From Salvia splendens (Eukaryota > Streptophyta > Magnoliopsida > Lamiales > Lamiaceae): DNA of 64,000 nucleotides. Under the pieces are notes generated by a model. That model had not been told where the DNA came from. It saw only the letters and a list, made by a program, of their open reading frames with translations, and searched no databases. The translations under genes and the position numbers were made by a program. The stretch spans positions 36,904,076 to 36,968,075 of the forward strand of contig NC_056036.1 of NCBI RefSeq assembly GCF_004379255.2, read 5' to 3'. Positions 45,974 through 59,491 of this stretch are shown in pieces; within the stretch, counting starts at the first letter, position 1; every line of letters starts with the position of its first letter.

Positions 45974-46036
45974 GGGAATTTTGGTGAAGGTGGAGTTTTG
46001 GCTGGCCGGATGGTGGATGCAGCCAAGGTGGAGATT

Positions 46037-46487
46037 TGTTGGGCTTTGGTGTGGCTGGACCAACCATCGGCCCAAGTCATTATTGAGGGCCGAGCTCGAT
46101 TAAGCTCGGCTAACACCGAACTCGATTAAGCTCGGCTAACACCGAACTCGATTAAGCTTCTCCAACACCGAGCTCGATTAAGCTCGGCTAACAACCGTTG
46201 TATTTGAACAGCTCGTTCAGTTACAACAATAAGTTTCTTCAGTTTTCAGTTTCACATCTTGTTTTTTCTCCATATTCGTGTGATTCAAGAAACTAGATAG
46301 AGAAGTGAATACACTTTGTGATTCTTGAGCTAGCTAGGTGAGTGATCCACAATCGAGTTGTATTCTCCGATTGAGTAGCGAGCTAAGTGATAGTGTGTTG
46401 TAATCACCTTCGTTTGTTTTGTATTCGTAATAATATCGTCTCACATTTGTTCGTGAATCTCGCGTCGATTCTGTTTTTGACTCTTCA
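46037..46487 (+). repeat. 3' LTR of the Copia element
   Basis: 451 bp, followed by the target duplication GTCAT (46488-46492). Confidence 0.93.
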
Positions 46488-46537
46488 GTCATCTCGAATT
46501 CCACCTCGATTTCCTTCGTCTTGCCCGATTTCATCAT

Positions 46538-46832
46538 TAGATTTATTTTTTTTTCTAAGATGATAAAATCAAAATATTTTATTTCTGAACGTGGGCTATG
46601 GAAAGAAAACATTATTCGTAAGAAGATTTTTTGAGGGAGAGAATCGTCTTTTCGTGGGATCCCAAAACATTTAAATTTGGAAACCACCGCCTTAACTCAA
46701 AGTAAACTGTAGTATCGTATTTGGGGTTATAATAATGATAATTCAGTAGGAATTTACTAATAACACATTAATCTCGAATCAAGATGGTGGAAGAGGCTTC
46801 TAGAATATTCCAGGTTGAATTTGTGAGCCTTC
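46538..46832 (-). other. 5' flank of the split small gene
   Basis: Probably leader and promoter of the minus-strand gene: purine/pyrimidine-rich near 46545-46690, then AT-rich. No other feature. Confidence 0.4.
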
Positions 46833-48466
46833 GGCCATCCGCATCCTTGTCTCTTATCCGTTTCTTAACTGTCTCATCTCTTCACTATTCATGGGTCCCA
46901 TTGTACTTTTCACATCATCTCTTAACTAAGAGACAACACATACATCCCTCCATCTATTAACCGTCTCTTAACCATCTCATCCCTTAACTATTCATTCAAT
47001 TTCATTTTTTAGTTTTATTTCCAACAAATTCAATTAATAAAAACACACTTCATTAAATAAAATAAAATTACAACTTAAAATTCTAAAAAAATAAAAAACC
47101 ACATTAATAAAATCCTAAAAAAATAAAAAATACATAATTTAAAACTCAAAGAAACAGAAGAAAGAGTTGTCTAATGACGATCATGTGCGTCTACTGGTTG
47201 CCAAATATTGCTCAAATGTGCTCCATTAGATCCTCCTGGAGTTGGGCGTGGGCGGTAGAATCATGTGTTCTTGCCTGAACAGACAGCCGCTCTTACAAAG
47301 ACGGATGCATTCCACTGCGAGGCGGACTACTTGCGGTAGAGCTTCCTGGGGTTTCAGGGTCGAACCAATTTCCCGCCTCAGGTCCTTCGTCGGCGATAAT
47401 CATGTTGTGCAAGATTATGCACGTATACATGATGTCGGCCATATTCTCCATAAACCACGTACGAGCCGTGGCTTTGATAATGTTGAATCGAGCTTGGAGA
47501 ACCCCGAACGCTCTCTCCACAACCTTGCGAGCAGCCTCTTGCTTCTGCGCAAAAAGAGTCTGTTTTTCGTTCATCGGCCTGTTGAACGTCTTCACGAAGG
47601 TTGGCGACTTCGGATAGATGTCGTTGGCAAGATAGTACCCCATTTTATACTGGCGGTTGTTAGCGGTGAAGTCGATGGTCGGCGCTTTACCATTCCAAAC
47701 TTCTCTGAAGAGGTCGGATTGGTTGAGCAAGTTGACGTCGTTGTTCGATCCGGGGACCCCGAAATACGCATATCAAATCCATAGCCGGTAGTCGGCAACG
47801 GCCTCGAGTATAACGGTGGGGTGGGTGCCTTTGTGGCCGCTCGTGTATGACCCCCTCCACGCCACAGGGCAATTCTTCCATTGTCTATGCATGCAATCGA
47901 CGCTGCCAAGCATCCCGGGGAATCCGTGCACTTCTTCGTGAAGTCGGAGCAGAAACTGACAATTTGCGGTGCTTGGCTTCCGGAGAAATTCATCGGTGAA
48001 GGTTGCCCGAACGCCTTTGCAGAAGTTCATCAAACACAGTCTCCCAGTGCTTTCCCCAATGTGCAGGTATTCGTCGAACAAATCCGCCGTTTGTCCAGTA
48101 GCAAGCTGACGGATTGCTGCAGTACATTTCTGGAGCGTCGTGCGACTAGGACGGCCAACGCCGTCGAATCCTTCTTGGAAGTACTCTTCCCGGGCTGCAA
48201 ATGTATTTCCGATATGCATAAATAGCGGTTTCCGCATGCGGAAACGGCGACGGAAGTATGTCTCTCCCCATACTGAGTTCTCACAGAAGTAATCGCGTAC
48301 CAACCTTGCGGCGGCTTTCTCCCGGTTACGATGGATGTAAATCCGGGATCGCCTTTGAGGCGCCGCGACTTCCTCCTCATCCCTACGTCGATCTTCTTCT
48401 AGCGATTCTTCCATTATTCGACGCATTTGCTCAAATGGATCCATGGATGGATTAAATTTGGGAGAA
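46833..48466 (-). mobile_element. PIF/Harbinger element, 5' part replaced by retrotransposon remnants
   Basis: Left end GGCCATCCGCATCC followed by repeated TCTCTTA(A)CCGTCTC motifs, the same terminus as the copies starting at 61416 and 63830. A transposase runs on the minus strand. The matching right end may be the short GCGATGCGGATGCTC at 51640-51654, followed by TTA; between lie Copia-like remnants. The left flank is TTC, not TTA, so the target duplication is imperfect. The promoter-proximal part of the element is gone at the junction at 48466/48467. Confidence 0.75.
47293..48444 (-). pseudogene. Harbinger transposase with one in-frame stop
   Basis: Begins MDPFEQMRRIMEESLEED at 48444 and is readable in a single frame to 47293. 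Landmarks in order: IYIHRNREKAAARLVRDYF, FRRRFRM, LLRLHEEVHGFPGMLGSVDC (first Asp), GHKGTHPTVILEAVADYRLWI, then TGA (47773-47775) in place of the expected Trp codon, YAYFGVPGSNNDVNLL (second Asp), MGYYLANDIYP and VVERAFGVLQARF (Glu). After 47293 the family C-terminus continues in another frame with a further stop. So one nonsense change plus a 3' frameshift inactivate it; the rest is well kept. Its ORF1 (Myb-like DNA-binding partner) is not found here. Confidence 0.9.
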
Positions 48467-48803
48467 GAATAATGGAAGACAGAACTCAGCTCACGGAGAG
48501 AGCACAATTTTCGAAAACTCTCTCAAGAGGGGGGGACGAAAATTTTGTAAAATAATTGTTGTGTTTTCTGTCTCCTTTATTCTCCTATTTATATAAGTCA
48601 CATATTGGGCCCAGTCAGGGATCTAAGGAAGAATCTGGAACAGACCTCACCCAATTAGCTTTTTACTAATCAAATTGAACCCACAATTTAATATAAGCTT
48701 ATATTGGAATATTACGAGCAGCCACTACAGAAGTAATATTGCACTGCCTTCCAAATCCGAAATTACAAGTATTCCGGGTTTCCTTTAATTGTATTTGATT
48801 TAT
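48467..48803 (-). repeat. Truncated LTR piece
   Basis: 337 bp, nearly identical to 50487-50825; the visible differences include the length of a G run (seven versus nine G) and a few substitutions. Contains the LTR promoter core (TATA-like TTATATAAATAGG on the minus strand at about 48588). Confidence 0.88.
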
Positions 48804-49092
48804 GGTTTTACTTTAATTATCCTTAGCTTTGAGGCAGTTTAAGGCTTAATTAAATTCTGTTGGTATTTAATCTACTAGATAATTAAATCTTTTATTAATT
48901 GGTATCTTCCATTAGGAAATTATTGTTCTAGAATATAATTCTTATTCATGTCTACTATAAGGTATGTCTAAAATAAACAAATTATTTAATTCTTAATAAG
49001 ACATGAAAAATTAAATTCAAATTAATTCCTTGTTCAAGATTAGGAAGAGATATTTCATTTTTTAATGTATTCATACATATCTATCCTTTTTA

Positions 49093-49322
49093 GGATCTTA
49101 GATATATAAATATTAGGAAACTATTAAATTATTCTTATCCATATCATCTAGGAATCAAAATATTATTATTTATTTCCATAGATATAGAAAATAATAAAAA
49201 TATTCCTTAAATCTAGATAAATATTAGTAAACTATTAAATTATTCTCATCTATATCATCTAGGAATAAAATAATATTATTTATTTCCATAGATATAGATA
49301 ATAATAAAATTATTCCTAAAAT
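49093..49322. repeat. AT-rich tandem duplication, unit about 115 bp
   Basis: Two copies with gtaaactattaaattattctcatc-like, atatcatctaggaat and tatttccatagatata phrases, within the retrotransposon remnant. Confidence 0.8.
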
Positions 49323-49439
49323 CTAGGTAAATCTTCCAAAAAGATTTTATTTCCATTAAATAATAATATTTTAATGATATCTTTTAATAAAATAATTAAA
49401 TAATCATTAAAATAATCTTTCATCGTTATCTCATCGTAC

Positions 49440-50041
49440 GAGGTTCGCACGAACGATGAACGACGAAAATCCGACAAGTTCTTCGTCGGACCACGACGCA
49501 CGAAGCGTCTCGGCCACCAGCGCGCAGGTGGCGCGCCAGCGTCTCGGCCGCCTGGCTCGTCGGCTGTCGCTGCTTCTTGGCCAGGCGCGCACACGGCGGC
49601 ACGCGCCTCTCGGCCAGCTGCTCGACGCATGTCTTGGCGTCTCAGCTCGTCGGGTGCCGACGCTTCTCGGCCAGGCGCTCGCACGGTGGCGCGCGCCTCT
49701 CGGCCAGCATCTCGGCGCCCGGCTCGACCCTCCGAGCCGTCGGGTGTCGCGAGCTCTTGGCCAGCGGCGCGCACGGTGGCGCGCCCGCTCTCGGCCAGCT
49801 CGGACCTTCCGCCTAGGGTTCGGCCCGGTGTCTCGCGGTGTCTCGGTGGCTCTCGGACGAGCCACCACTCCGCGCCATTCACCGCCGTGTCGACCTTGAC
49901 CCGGGTTCCGTCTGGTGCGTGTGGTCTCGGCCGGCGGTGCGCACGAGTCCCCACTGTCTCGACATCCCTATCTCGATCGCACGTGGTGCGTTCGAGCAAT
50001 TCAAGTTCTTTGATTCGATAGTTCTTGAGTTCATCATGCAT
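49440..50041 (-). repeat. GC-rich island with imperfect 90-bp tandem units
   Basis: Sharply GC-rich amid AT-rich DNA. At 49555-49806 about three units of roughly 90 bp recur, each with CTCGTCGG, CTTCT(T/C)GGCCAG, GGCGC and GCGCCTCTCGGCCAG. A minus-strand frame of 241 codons (50041-49316) starts MHDELKNYRIKELELLE and then becomes Arg/Ala/Gly/Glu-rich; it may be a degraded leader or gag, but most of its composition is forced by the repeats. I recognise no domain. Confidence 0.7.
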
Positions 50042-50142
50042 AATTAATTAAACAAAATACCAAGAACATGCTTCGCAATCAAATAACACATGCATACATC
50101 AATTTCGCGAAATTTAAATCCAAATAATCAGAGCCAAAGACT

Positions 50143-50155
50143 GGCTCTGATACCA
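50143..50155 (-). promoter_or_regulatory. tRNA-iMet primer-binding site
   Basis: Minus strand TGGTATCAGAGCC, the classical plant Copia primer site. It lies a few bases inside the LTR end and is followed by CAGTCTTTGGCTCTG. Confidence 0.85.
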
Positions 50156-50157
50156 GC

Positions 50158-51623
50158 TAAAGAGGCTGGCAGCGGAAGCGTGCGTTCAAAACGGATCACA
50201 TGAATTTGATCTATTTAGCAGATTATTTAGACAAAATCTATTCGCGTAATTATCACATGTATCATGCTCATAACTTGAATTAAAACATGCTTTAGCACAT
50301 AAAATTCCTAAAACATGCTTACTACGAAATTAGCCAATTTACCTCGTTGATTCAATCAAGAATCGATGATGGCTTGCTCCGTCTCCACGTGAAGATCTTC
50401 AATACAAGACCTCGGATCTTCTGACTGGTGTCCCGGACTATACGCTGATATTTGTGTGGGCAAATCTCACCAACGTACTAGGACTCGAATAATGGAAGAC
50501 AGAACTCGGCTCACGGAGGGAGCACAATTTTCGAAAACTCTCTCAAGAGGGGGGGGGACGAAAATTTTGTAAAATAATTGTTGTGTTTTCTGTCTCCTTT
50601 ATTCTCCTATTTATATAAGTCACATATTGGGCCCAGTCAGGGATCTAAGGAAGAATCTGGAACAGACCTCACCCAATTAGCTTTTTACTAATCAAATTGA
50701 ACCCACAATTTAATATAAGCTTATATTGGAATATTACGAGCAGCCACTACAGAAGTAATATTGCACTGCCTTCCAAATCCGAAATTACAAGTATTCCGGG
50801 TTTCCTTTAATTGTATTTGATTTATTTCTTGCGCTTAAGATGGAAACATCCATTAATTAATTAATGTCTGCTATAGACTTAATTAATTAACATATTTCGA
50901 ATTCCAAGAGTGGACTTAGCAAGAAACTCTTATTTATTATTCATAGAGTAATCAAACTCCAACTAGCTAGTTCCGAATAATAAAACCTCGTTTCGAGCTC
51001 CTCTTGTGGCTGTTATCAAACGAGACTCTCCTCGCGCACGTTTCAACATAATAGCAATCCTAGCACCTCTAGATAATGATCACCACTACCCAATATACCT
51101 GGATCGTTGGGTTACGAAAAACCCGCACCTTTGGTAAGTCAAAGTAGTGGATACTCAATATCGTATGCTCAATGCTAACGTACACTGATTAAGAAATTAA
51201 TTCTCAAGACCTCGTCTTTCAGTAGATAGCATAAAGACTCGTCTTGCTGTTAGATCCATTCAGTGCTATACCACACCAACGTCATCTTATTTCAATAAGG
51301 TTTAGAAATAATCGGACTGACATTGCAACCTTTCGCGATAGGTAGTCTAGGCCTATCTAGGTTGTGAAATTCTTATTTTTCTTTGTTTAGAACTGACCGT
51401 GTTACCTTAAATTGGACGACGCCCACAACCGGTCTACTAAAACAAAGACTTAGACTTTGTTACGTTTGCTCATACATTTAAATATGCAATAAACAACCAT
51501 TAAATGTAAATCATAACAACATTATGACAAAAATAATCTGTTGCATTTATTGGAAAATAATCATTAGAGTTTTACAGTATCCAATCACTCGAAAGGTGAT
51601 TTCTAGTATACAAAACCCTAACA
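50158..51623 (-). repeat. LTR of the Copia-like remnant
   Basis: About 1.46 kb. Starts TGTTAGGGTTTTGTATAC on the minus strand at 51623. A TATA-like TTATATAAATAGG is at about 50608-50617, with a pyrimidine-rich start region after it. The other end lies in or near ctggcagcggaagcg, so its exact border is uncertain by about ten bases. Confidence 0.72.
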
Positions 51624-51654
51624 GAGCCCGCATCGAGACGCGATGCGGATGCTC

Positions 51655-53580
51655 TTATATGGTTCATGTAAAATTCGAATGCAAAATTTTTTATTCATAC
51701 GGATTAATCGGGTCAATCAATTCAAGTTCGAATTAATTATGTTCGGATTGTTGAAGTATTCGAGTTATAATTTTTAGAGTTATAAATTTTCAATCTTAAC
51801 TTTAAAATATTGAATTTCAGGCTAATACATAGACCAACCAAACTCATAAAATTTGGAGTATAAATATTTTTTAAAATATAATTTTAATAATTATTTTATA
51901 TCTATTATATAAGTGTTATTTCAACTCAAAATTATAATACTGTATAAACTTATAGAGTTAAAATACATATTTTCCTAATAACTGCCATTTTATTTATTTA
52001 TACGTAGTAGTATAATTTTTTATGATATACTCCATTTAAAAGTACAATAAATAAAAAATATCATTAATATAACTTTTAAATAATGGATCAAAAAATATTT
52101 TTATATATATTTGAAAAATCCTACTCTAAAATTATAAGAGATAGAAAGAAAAAAGTGTTTTTAGTATTGTTAGTGAAAAATGAAACTCATCTTATAAGAT
52201 GAAATTTTTTTGCCAAAAATAGAAATGGCCTAATTTATGGGACACTTCAAAATGAAAAAAAAATCTACACCTCAAAATGGAAGAGAATTATATTTTTATG
52301 GGACAAGAGAGTATTTAACTAGTTTTACAAAAGTTTTTTAAAAAATAACACTATAAATTAAAATATAAATAATAGAGAGTATTTAACTAGTTTTACAAAA
52401 GTTTTAAAAAAATAACACTATATATTAAAATATAAATAATAGAGAGTATTTAACTAGTTTTACAAAAGTTTTAAAAAAATAACACTATAAATTAAAATAT
52501 AAATAATAGAGAGTATTTAACTAGTTTTACAAAAGTTTTAAAAAAATAACACTATATATTAAAATATAAATAATGGGAATGACCTTATTTCTGATCAACC
52601 CTATGAGGTTCATGTTATTAGTTTAGCATCAATCTCGTTGAGTCTTCAGATTGTGATTTTATTAGACTAAAAATTTTCAACCCTTATTCTAAAAAAATAC
52701 TATCAAACTATTTGGACCAATGTGCTTGTTTAGAGTTGAATTAGCATCCCTACTCAAACTATTATTTGTTACAACCAATGCCACGATCTTTAGCTGTAGC
52801 CTCACTGTTGCAACAAAATTCATTGCTAGCATTTTATTCCATCTCATGGCATCTGTATCAGTGGCCTCTTTTCGGCCACAAAGCAGTTTGAAACTTCATT
52901 TTTCGCCTACGACATCATCCAACCCCGACTTTTGCAATAAGAGTAACCTTATTTCATTTTTTTATAAAATTAAATTCATAATTCAAAATAAAATAACTAA
53001 AAATTCATAACTTAAAACCCTTAGTTATATAGTTCCTATATATATTAGTACATAACCTAAATTTTGAACTATTACAATTATAAATTTTTGTGTTTTCCTA
53101 TATTAGGATATACTCACATTGTAAAGATAATATCGTTTTATAATTTTAAACTATTGCAATTATATACGAATAGGTGTATGACATCTCACATATTAGTTAC
53201 CATTTTAAAATTTAAAATGATAGTATTTCTATCTAAAATGGAAATATATTAAAATAAAATGTTGATAAAATTGAAAAGCTAAAACAAAAAAATGCAAACT
53301 TAATACCGAAATGACTTTAAAATAGGAAAAAATTAATTGATATTATAATATAAAAAGGCTAAAAATAAATTAAAATAAAATAATGTTGAACAAGAAGACA
53401 TAAAAATAAATAAAATATTAAACATGATGTGAAACTAAAAATAATTATAAAAATTTACAAAACTTCCTACAGGGGCATTTCAGTATGAAAAAAATAATTT
53501 TTTTTTTGCATAAGTACAAAAAAACAAGCAAAACTCAGACTGTAGATCATTTTCTTTTCCATTATATTTTTTCAAGAATC
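51655..53580. other. AT-rich intergenic DNA with one tandem array
   Basis: No gene recognised apart from the tandem array listed separately. Short unconserved frames near 52720-53010 show no family features. Confidence 0.4.
52307..52574. repeat. Four tandem copies of a 67-68-bp unit
   Basis: Units start at 52307, 52375, 52442 and 52509; each begins GAGAGTATTTAACTAG and ends with ATATAAATAAT. Very similar copies, so the array is young. Confidence 0.95.
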
Positions 53581-56716
<3,136 letters not shown>

Positions 56717-57200
56717 ATTATTCTCTGAAAAGTATATTTAGTACTCACATTATTTGGCTTCTGTTGGTCGGCTCATTTTTGCACTAGTATTGGACAGCTT
56801 AGTTTCTTCTCAACTTGTTTGTCGTGATAGTTTGTGAGAATGACGTTATATTGAGTTGTAATCTTCTGATTGAATTTTCATTCTTTCCAATTGCTTTTTA
56901 TAACCCAATTGTTTCATAGAATTTTCAACTAGCATGCTGTGGCACATGACATAAAGTAACAAAGTAGCAGGAATGAGTTAAGGTGAGTGTGGAAACAAAT
57001 ATCATTGAATCATCAACTTTACACAAGAATACAAAATTTGCAGAAGCCCCTCCGAGATCTTTCTCAATCATCTCAATTTGCTTTCAACTTTGTGAGAATT
57101 CACTTTGTCAATTCTCCATCTCTGTCGGGTTTTTTTTGAATATTTCTAGAGAGAGAAATTAAAGGAAGAAAGAGAGAAAAAGTAGTGGTGGGAATATATA
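56717..57200. other. Convergent 3' flanks of RPL3 and the LEA_2 gene
   Basis: 3' UTR of RPL3 (to about 56900) and of the minus-strand LEA_2 gene (to about 57000). No further gene. Confidence 0.45.
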
Positions 57201-59166
57201 TCAGACGCTGAGGCCGTCGAATCCACACTGCTTGTATATTAGGGATTGCTTTCTTGGGCTAATGGCAATTGTGCAATCCACCGACACCTATAATAACAAA
57301 ATCAAATAAATTTAAGTTCATCCATAGAGTTCCCATTTTGTTTAGTAGGAGAAAGAAAGAATACAAATAATTAAAACTAGAAACAGTTGAAATGCAATTA
57401 TATAACAAAACAATTAAACGAGAAAAGCGAAATGGAGACAAAATCCACGCACGCTTGATTATTTTAGATGTCTTAGCTTTTGATAAAACTGTTGATTCCA
57501 CAAATATAAACAATAGTAATAAAAATAAATGTACTAAAAACATGACATTGCATATGTATATACTACTATATAATGCATTATCAAAAGCACATGAATATAT
57601 AGAGTACATTGTACTATAATTAAAGGAAGAAGATTAAAAAAAAAAAGGAATCAGAAGCCGAATCTCAGTTGCACACATTTTTAGTTTTTTACCAAATATT
57701 ACATTACTTTTTTCAATTTCACAAACGTAAATTTTCCAAAATTCACAACAAAACACTCTCGAATTCTCCATCATCTTTAAGGACCGTGACAAATAACATA
57801 AATTAATGAAACCAAAGTTCATCATGCTACACAAAATCAACAAAAAAAAACCATAGAGAAAGAATAATAGATACACTCTCCTCCCAACCAAATATGTACT
57901 CCTAATTTGACTCATTCCACTAAAAATTGGCATCTTTTTTTTATTTATATCAACTCCTTAAAAGCTAGACTCATTCTCCATTCATTTTCTTCACCTACGA
58001 TACCTTTTTCAATACACACATTTTTCTCCAAAATAGTAAAGTTTCAGAGCTGATTTAATCATGAGAGTGATGTGTGTACAGTTTCTGCTTGCTAAATTGA
58101 GAGCAAAGGTAACAAACGTACCAAACCACAACAATAATGACATTATCTCAACAATAATGACATTATCTCAACAATAATGGCATTCACACTGACACTAGCA
58201 TGGACCATTATGCCTATCAATTAATCAGCAGATATATTTTGTTTTTGATATCGCTACAATAAAACTCACATTATATATACCTCTTCTTTATTTTTACCTA
58301 GCACATTTGTCTACAAATTCCTACTTATGTAATCTAAAAACTTCAATTATGTACAAGAATTACCGCCAGCGCATCTTAGCATTAATGTGCGCACGCTAGC
58401 ACACTAGAAGCCGACAAAAGCAAAGGAAAAAGAAAAGAAAAAAAAGATTCTTTGAAAACACAAACCAAGACCCCAAATTCCAAAATTCAAAGCAAAGAGG
58501 TAAATTAAGCTAGCTAGTATAATCCATCTAAGAACTTCATAATTGAGTAATAATAATGAAATTAAGGAGTAAAATGCAAACCTGAACACCGGGTGAGGTT
58601 AAGCCGAGGATCCGGATCTTCGCTCCGACGTCGCCGACGACCCGCAATTCGACCCGGTCGTTTAGGGAGGCGTCTCTGACCAAATCGGCGGCGTCGGCCT
58701 GGAGGAGGCTGACGCGGTCGACGACGATGAGGGTCTCGATGCGGCGGACGCTGTGGGCAGGCTGGTAGAAGCCGGGGATGGTGCCGCGGCCGAGGGGGAT
58801 GCCGCGGTACATGACGGTGAAGCGTGACTCGCCGTACTTGATCCCGACCTTGTTGTCGTTGGCGGCGGAGAAGACCATGCGGATGTCGAGCGAGACGGCG
58901 GCGGAGGAGGAGGCGGTGGTGGGGCTGATCCCCATGTAGTGGACGCCCACCTGCTGGAGGTCGAAGTCTGGCTTCTTCGGCTTCAGGGCTAGGACCACCA
59001 CGAGGACGACGGCCAGGGCGAGGAGGGCGAGGAAGGAGAAGAGGAGGAAGAGGCAGCAGCAGCAGCCGCGGAATGAGGCGGAGGAGGAGGAGGAGGAGGA
59101 TGAGTAGTGGTGGTGGTTGGGGGCGGCGGAGGGAGGGTTTGGGCCGGTGATGGGTCGAGAGGTCAT
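57201..59166 (-). CDS. LEA_2 / NDR1-HIN1-like (NHL) membrane protein
   Basis: 223 residues in two exons, 59166-58582 and 57287-57201 (donor CAG|GTTTGC, acceptor TATAG|GTGTCG, phase 0). N-terminus: a Pro/His/Ser-rich cytosolic stretch, then the motif FRGCCCCLF leading into one transmembrane helix (about residues 35-61, VVLVVVLAL). An extracytosolic LEA_2 domain follows (DFDLQQVGVHYMGI, KYGESRFTVMYRGIPLGRGTIPGFYQP). The C-terminus ISPRKQSLIYKQCGFDGLSV is shared with the LEA hydroxyproline-rich glycoprotein group. Members sit in the plasma membrane and several act in defence or stress, but no specific role can be read here. The ATG at 59166 (MTSRPITGPNPP) is preferred over one 13 codons upstream because it fits the family N-terminus. 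Confidence 0.88.
57288..58581 (-). other. Intron of the LEA_2 gene
   Basis: 1.3 kb AT-rich intron. A 20-bp unit (acaataatgacattatctca) is repeated 2.7 times at 58131-58185. No nested gene. Confidence 0.7.
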
Positions 59167-59491
59167 TTTGGGGTTTTTTTTGAATTGGGGAATTTGGGGA
59201 AACACTTAAGAAAATGAAAAGAAACCCACCACAGCAGCAGCAGCACCCACGGCGGTGCCCACTGCTTTTGAGTTCTCGCTTGATCTCTCTCTCTCCTCTC
59301 TTTTTTGCTTGCTTGTTTATCTTTTTTAGGAGAGAGAGTGTGAGTGTGAGTGTGAGTGTGAGTGTGACGAGAGAGATAGAGAGTGAGGAATGAGGATCTT
59401 TGCGTGAAAAGGAAAACAATAAAATATCACCGCTTTAGACATTCTATTCAACGAAGCCTTGCTTATCTAACTTGCCTATCTAAATCACTAA
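59167..59491 (-). promoter_or_regulatory. 5' flank of the LEA_2 gene
   Basis: Leader with CT/GA-rich stretches and a (GTGTGA)n-like array at 59338-59367 (GTGAGT units). Promoter elements not resolved. Confidence 0.4.

Larger units (their letters stand above)
44591..46487 (+). mobile_element. Internally deleted Ty1/Copia element with an extended tRNA-Asp-derived leader
   Basis: Two 451-bp LTRs (44591-45041 and 46037-46487) starting TGTTGGGCTTTGG and ending GACTCTTCA. I see one difference (gttttcctcc versus gttttttctcc). Target duplication GTCAT is exact. After the 5' LTR come three bases, then 51 bases antisense to tRNA-Asp. The element then jumps straight into the C-terminal part of Copia reverse transcriptase and RNase H, followed by the purine tract GGTGGAGATT and the 3' LTR. 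Gag, protease, integrase and most of RT are missing. It cannot move by itself, but the near-identical LTRs mean that this deleted form was mobilised recently. Confidence 0.93.
44333..46537 (-). pseudogene. Uncharacterised small plant protein gene split by a Copia insertion
   Basis: Paralogue of the gene at 38884. The 3' part (44590-44333, minus strand) encodes MTEPEMDAALQLIQLSGDS ... FRLIDEIYSITSPA ... a basic C-terminus. On the far side of the element the same frame continues upstream at 46537-46488 with MMKSGKTKEIEVEFEMT. The five-base target duplication (plus strand GTCAT, 44586-44590 and 46488-46492) contains an ATG codon, so the downstream part keeps a possible start and could still make a product of about 85 residues lacking its first 15. 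The intact allele would be about 100 residues. Function unknown. Disruption is certain if the upstream ATG is the real start, and milder if the inner ATG is. Confidence 0.75.
48467..51623 (-). mobile_element. Rearranged Copia-like LTR retrotransposon remnant
   Basis: Minus-strand orientation. The LTR at about 50158-51623 begins TGTTAGGGTTTTG at 51623. Next to its other end stands TGGTATCAGAGCC (50143-50155), the tRNA-iMet primer site usual for Copia. A second piece of the same LTR (48467-48803, matching 50487-50825) lies downstream. It lacks both ends of the LTR, so two deletions have cut it; the left junction carries a short GAATAA microhomology. Between primer site and this piece there is no RT or integrase, only a GC-rich repeat region and AT-rich DNA. 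Confidence 0.75.

Noticed and set aside
49456..50047. Several overlapping plus-strand Arg/Ser-rich frames
   Set aside because: GC-rich repeats keep all frames open; no domain or start context supports them.
58562..59419. A 285-codon Arg/Pro/Leu-rich frame on the minus strand
   Set aside because: Out-of-frame shadow of the GC-rich LEA_2 exon; the LEA_2 frame has a transmembrane helix, domain motifs and a matching second exon.
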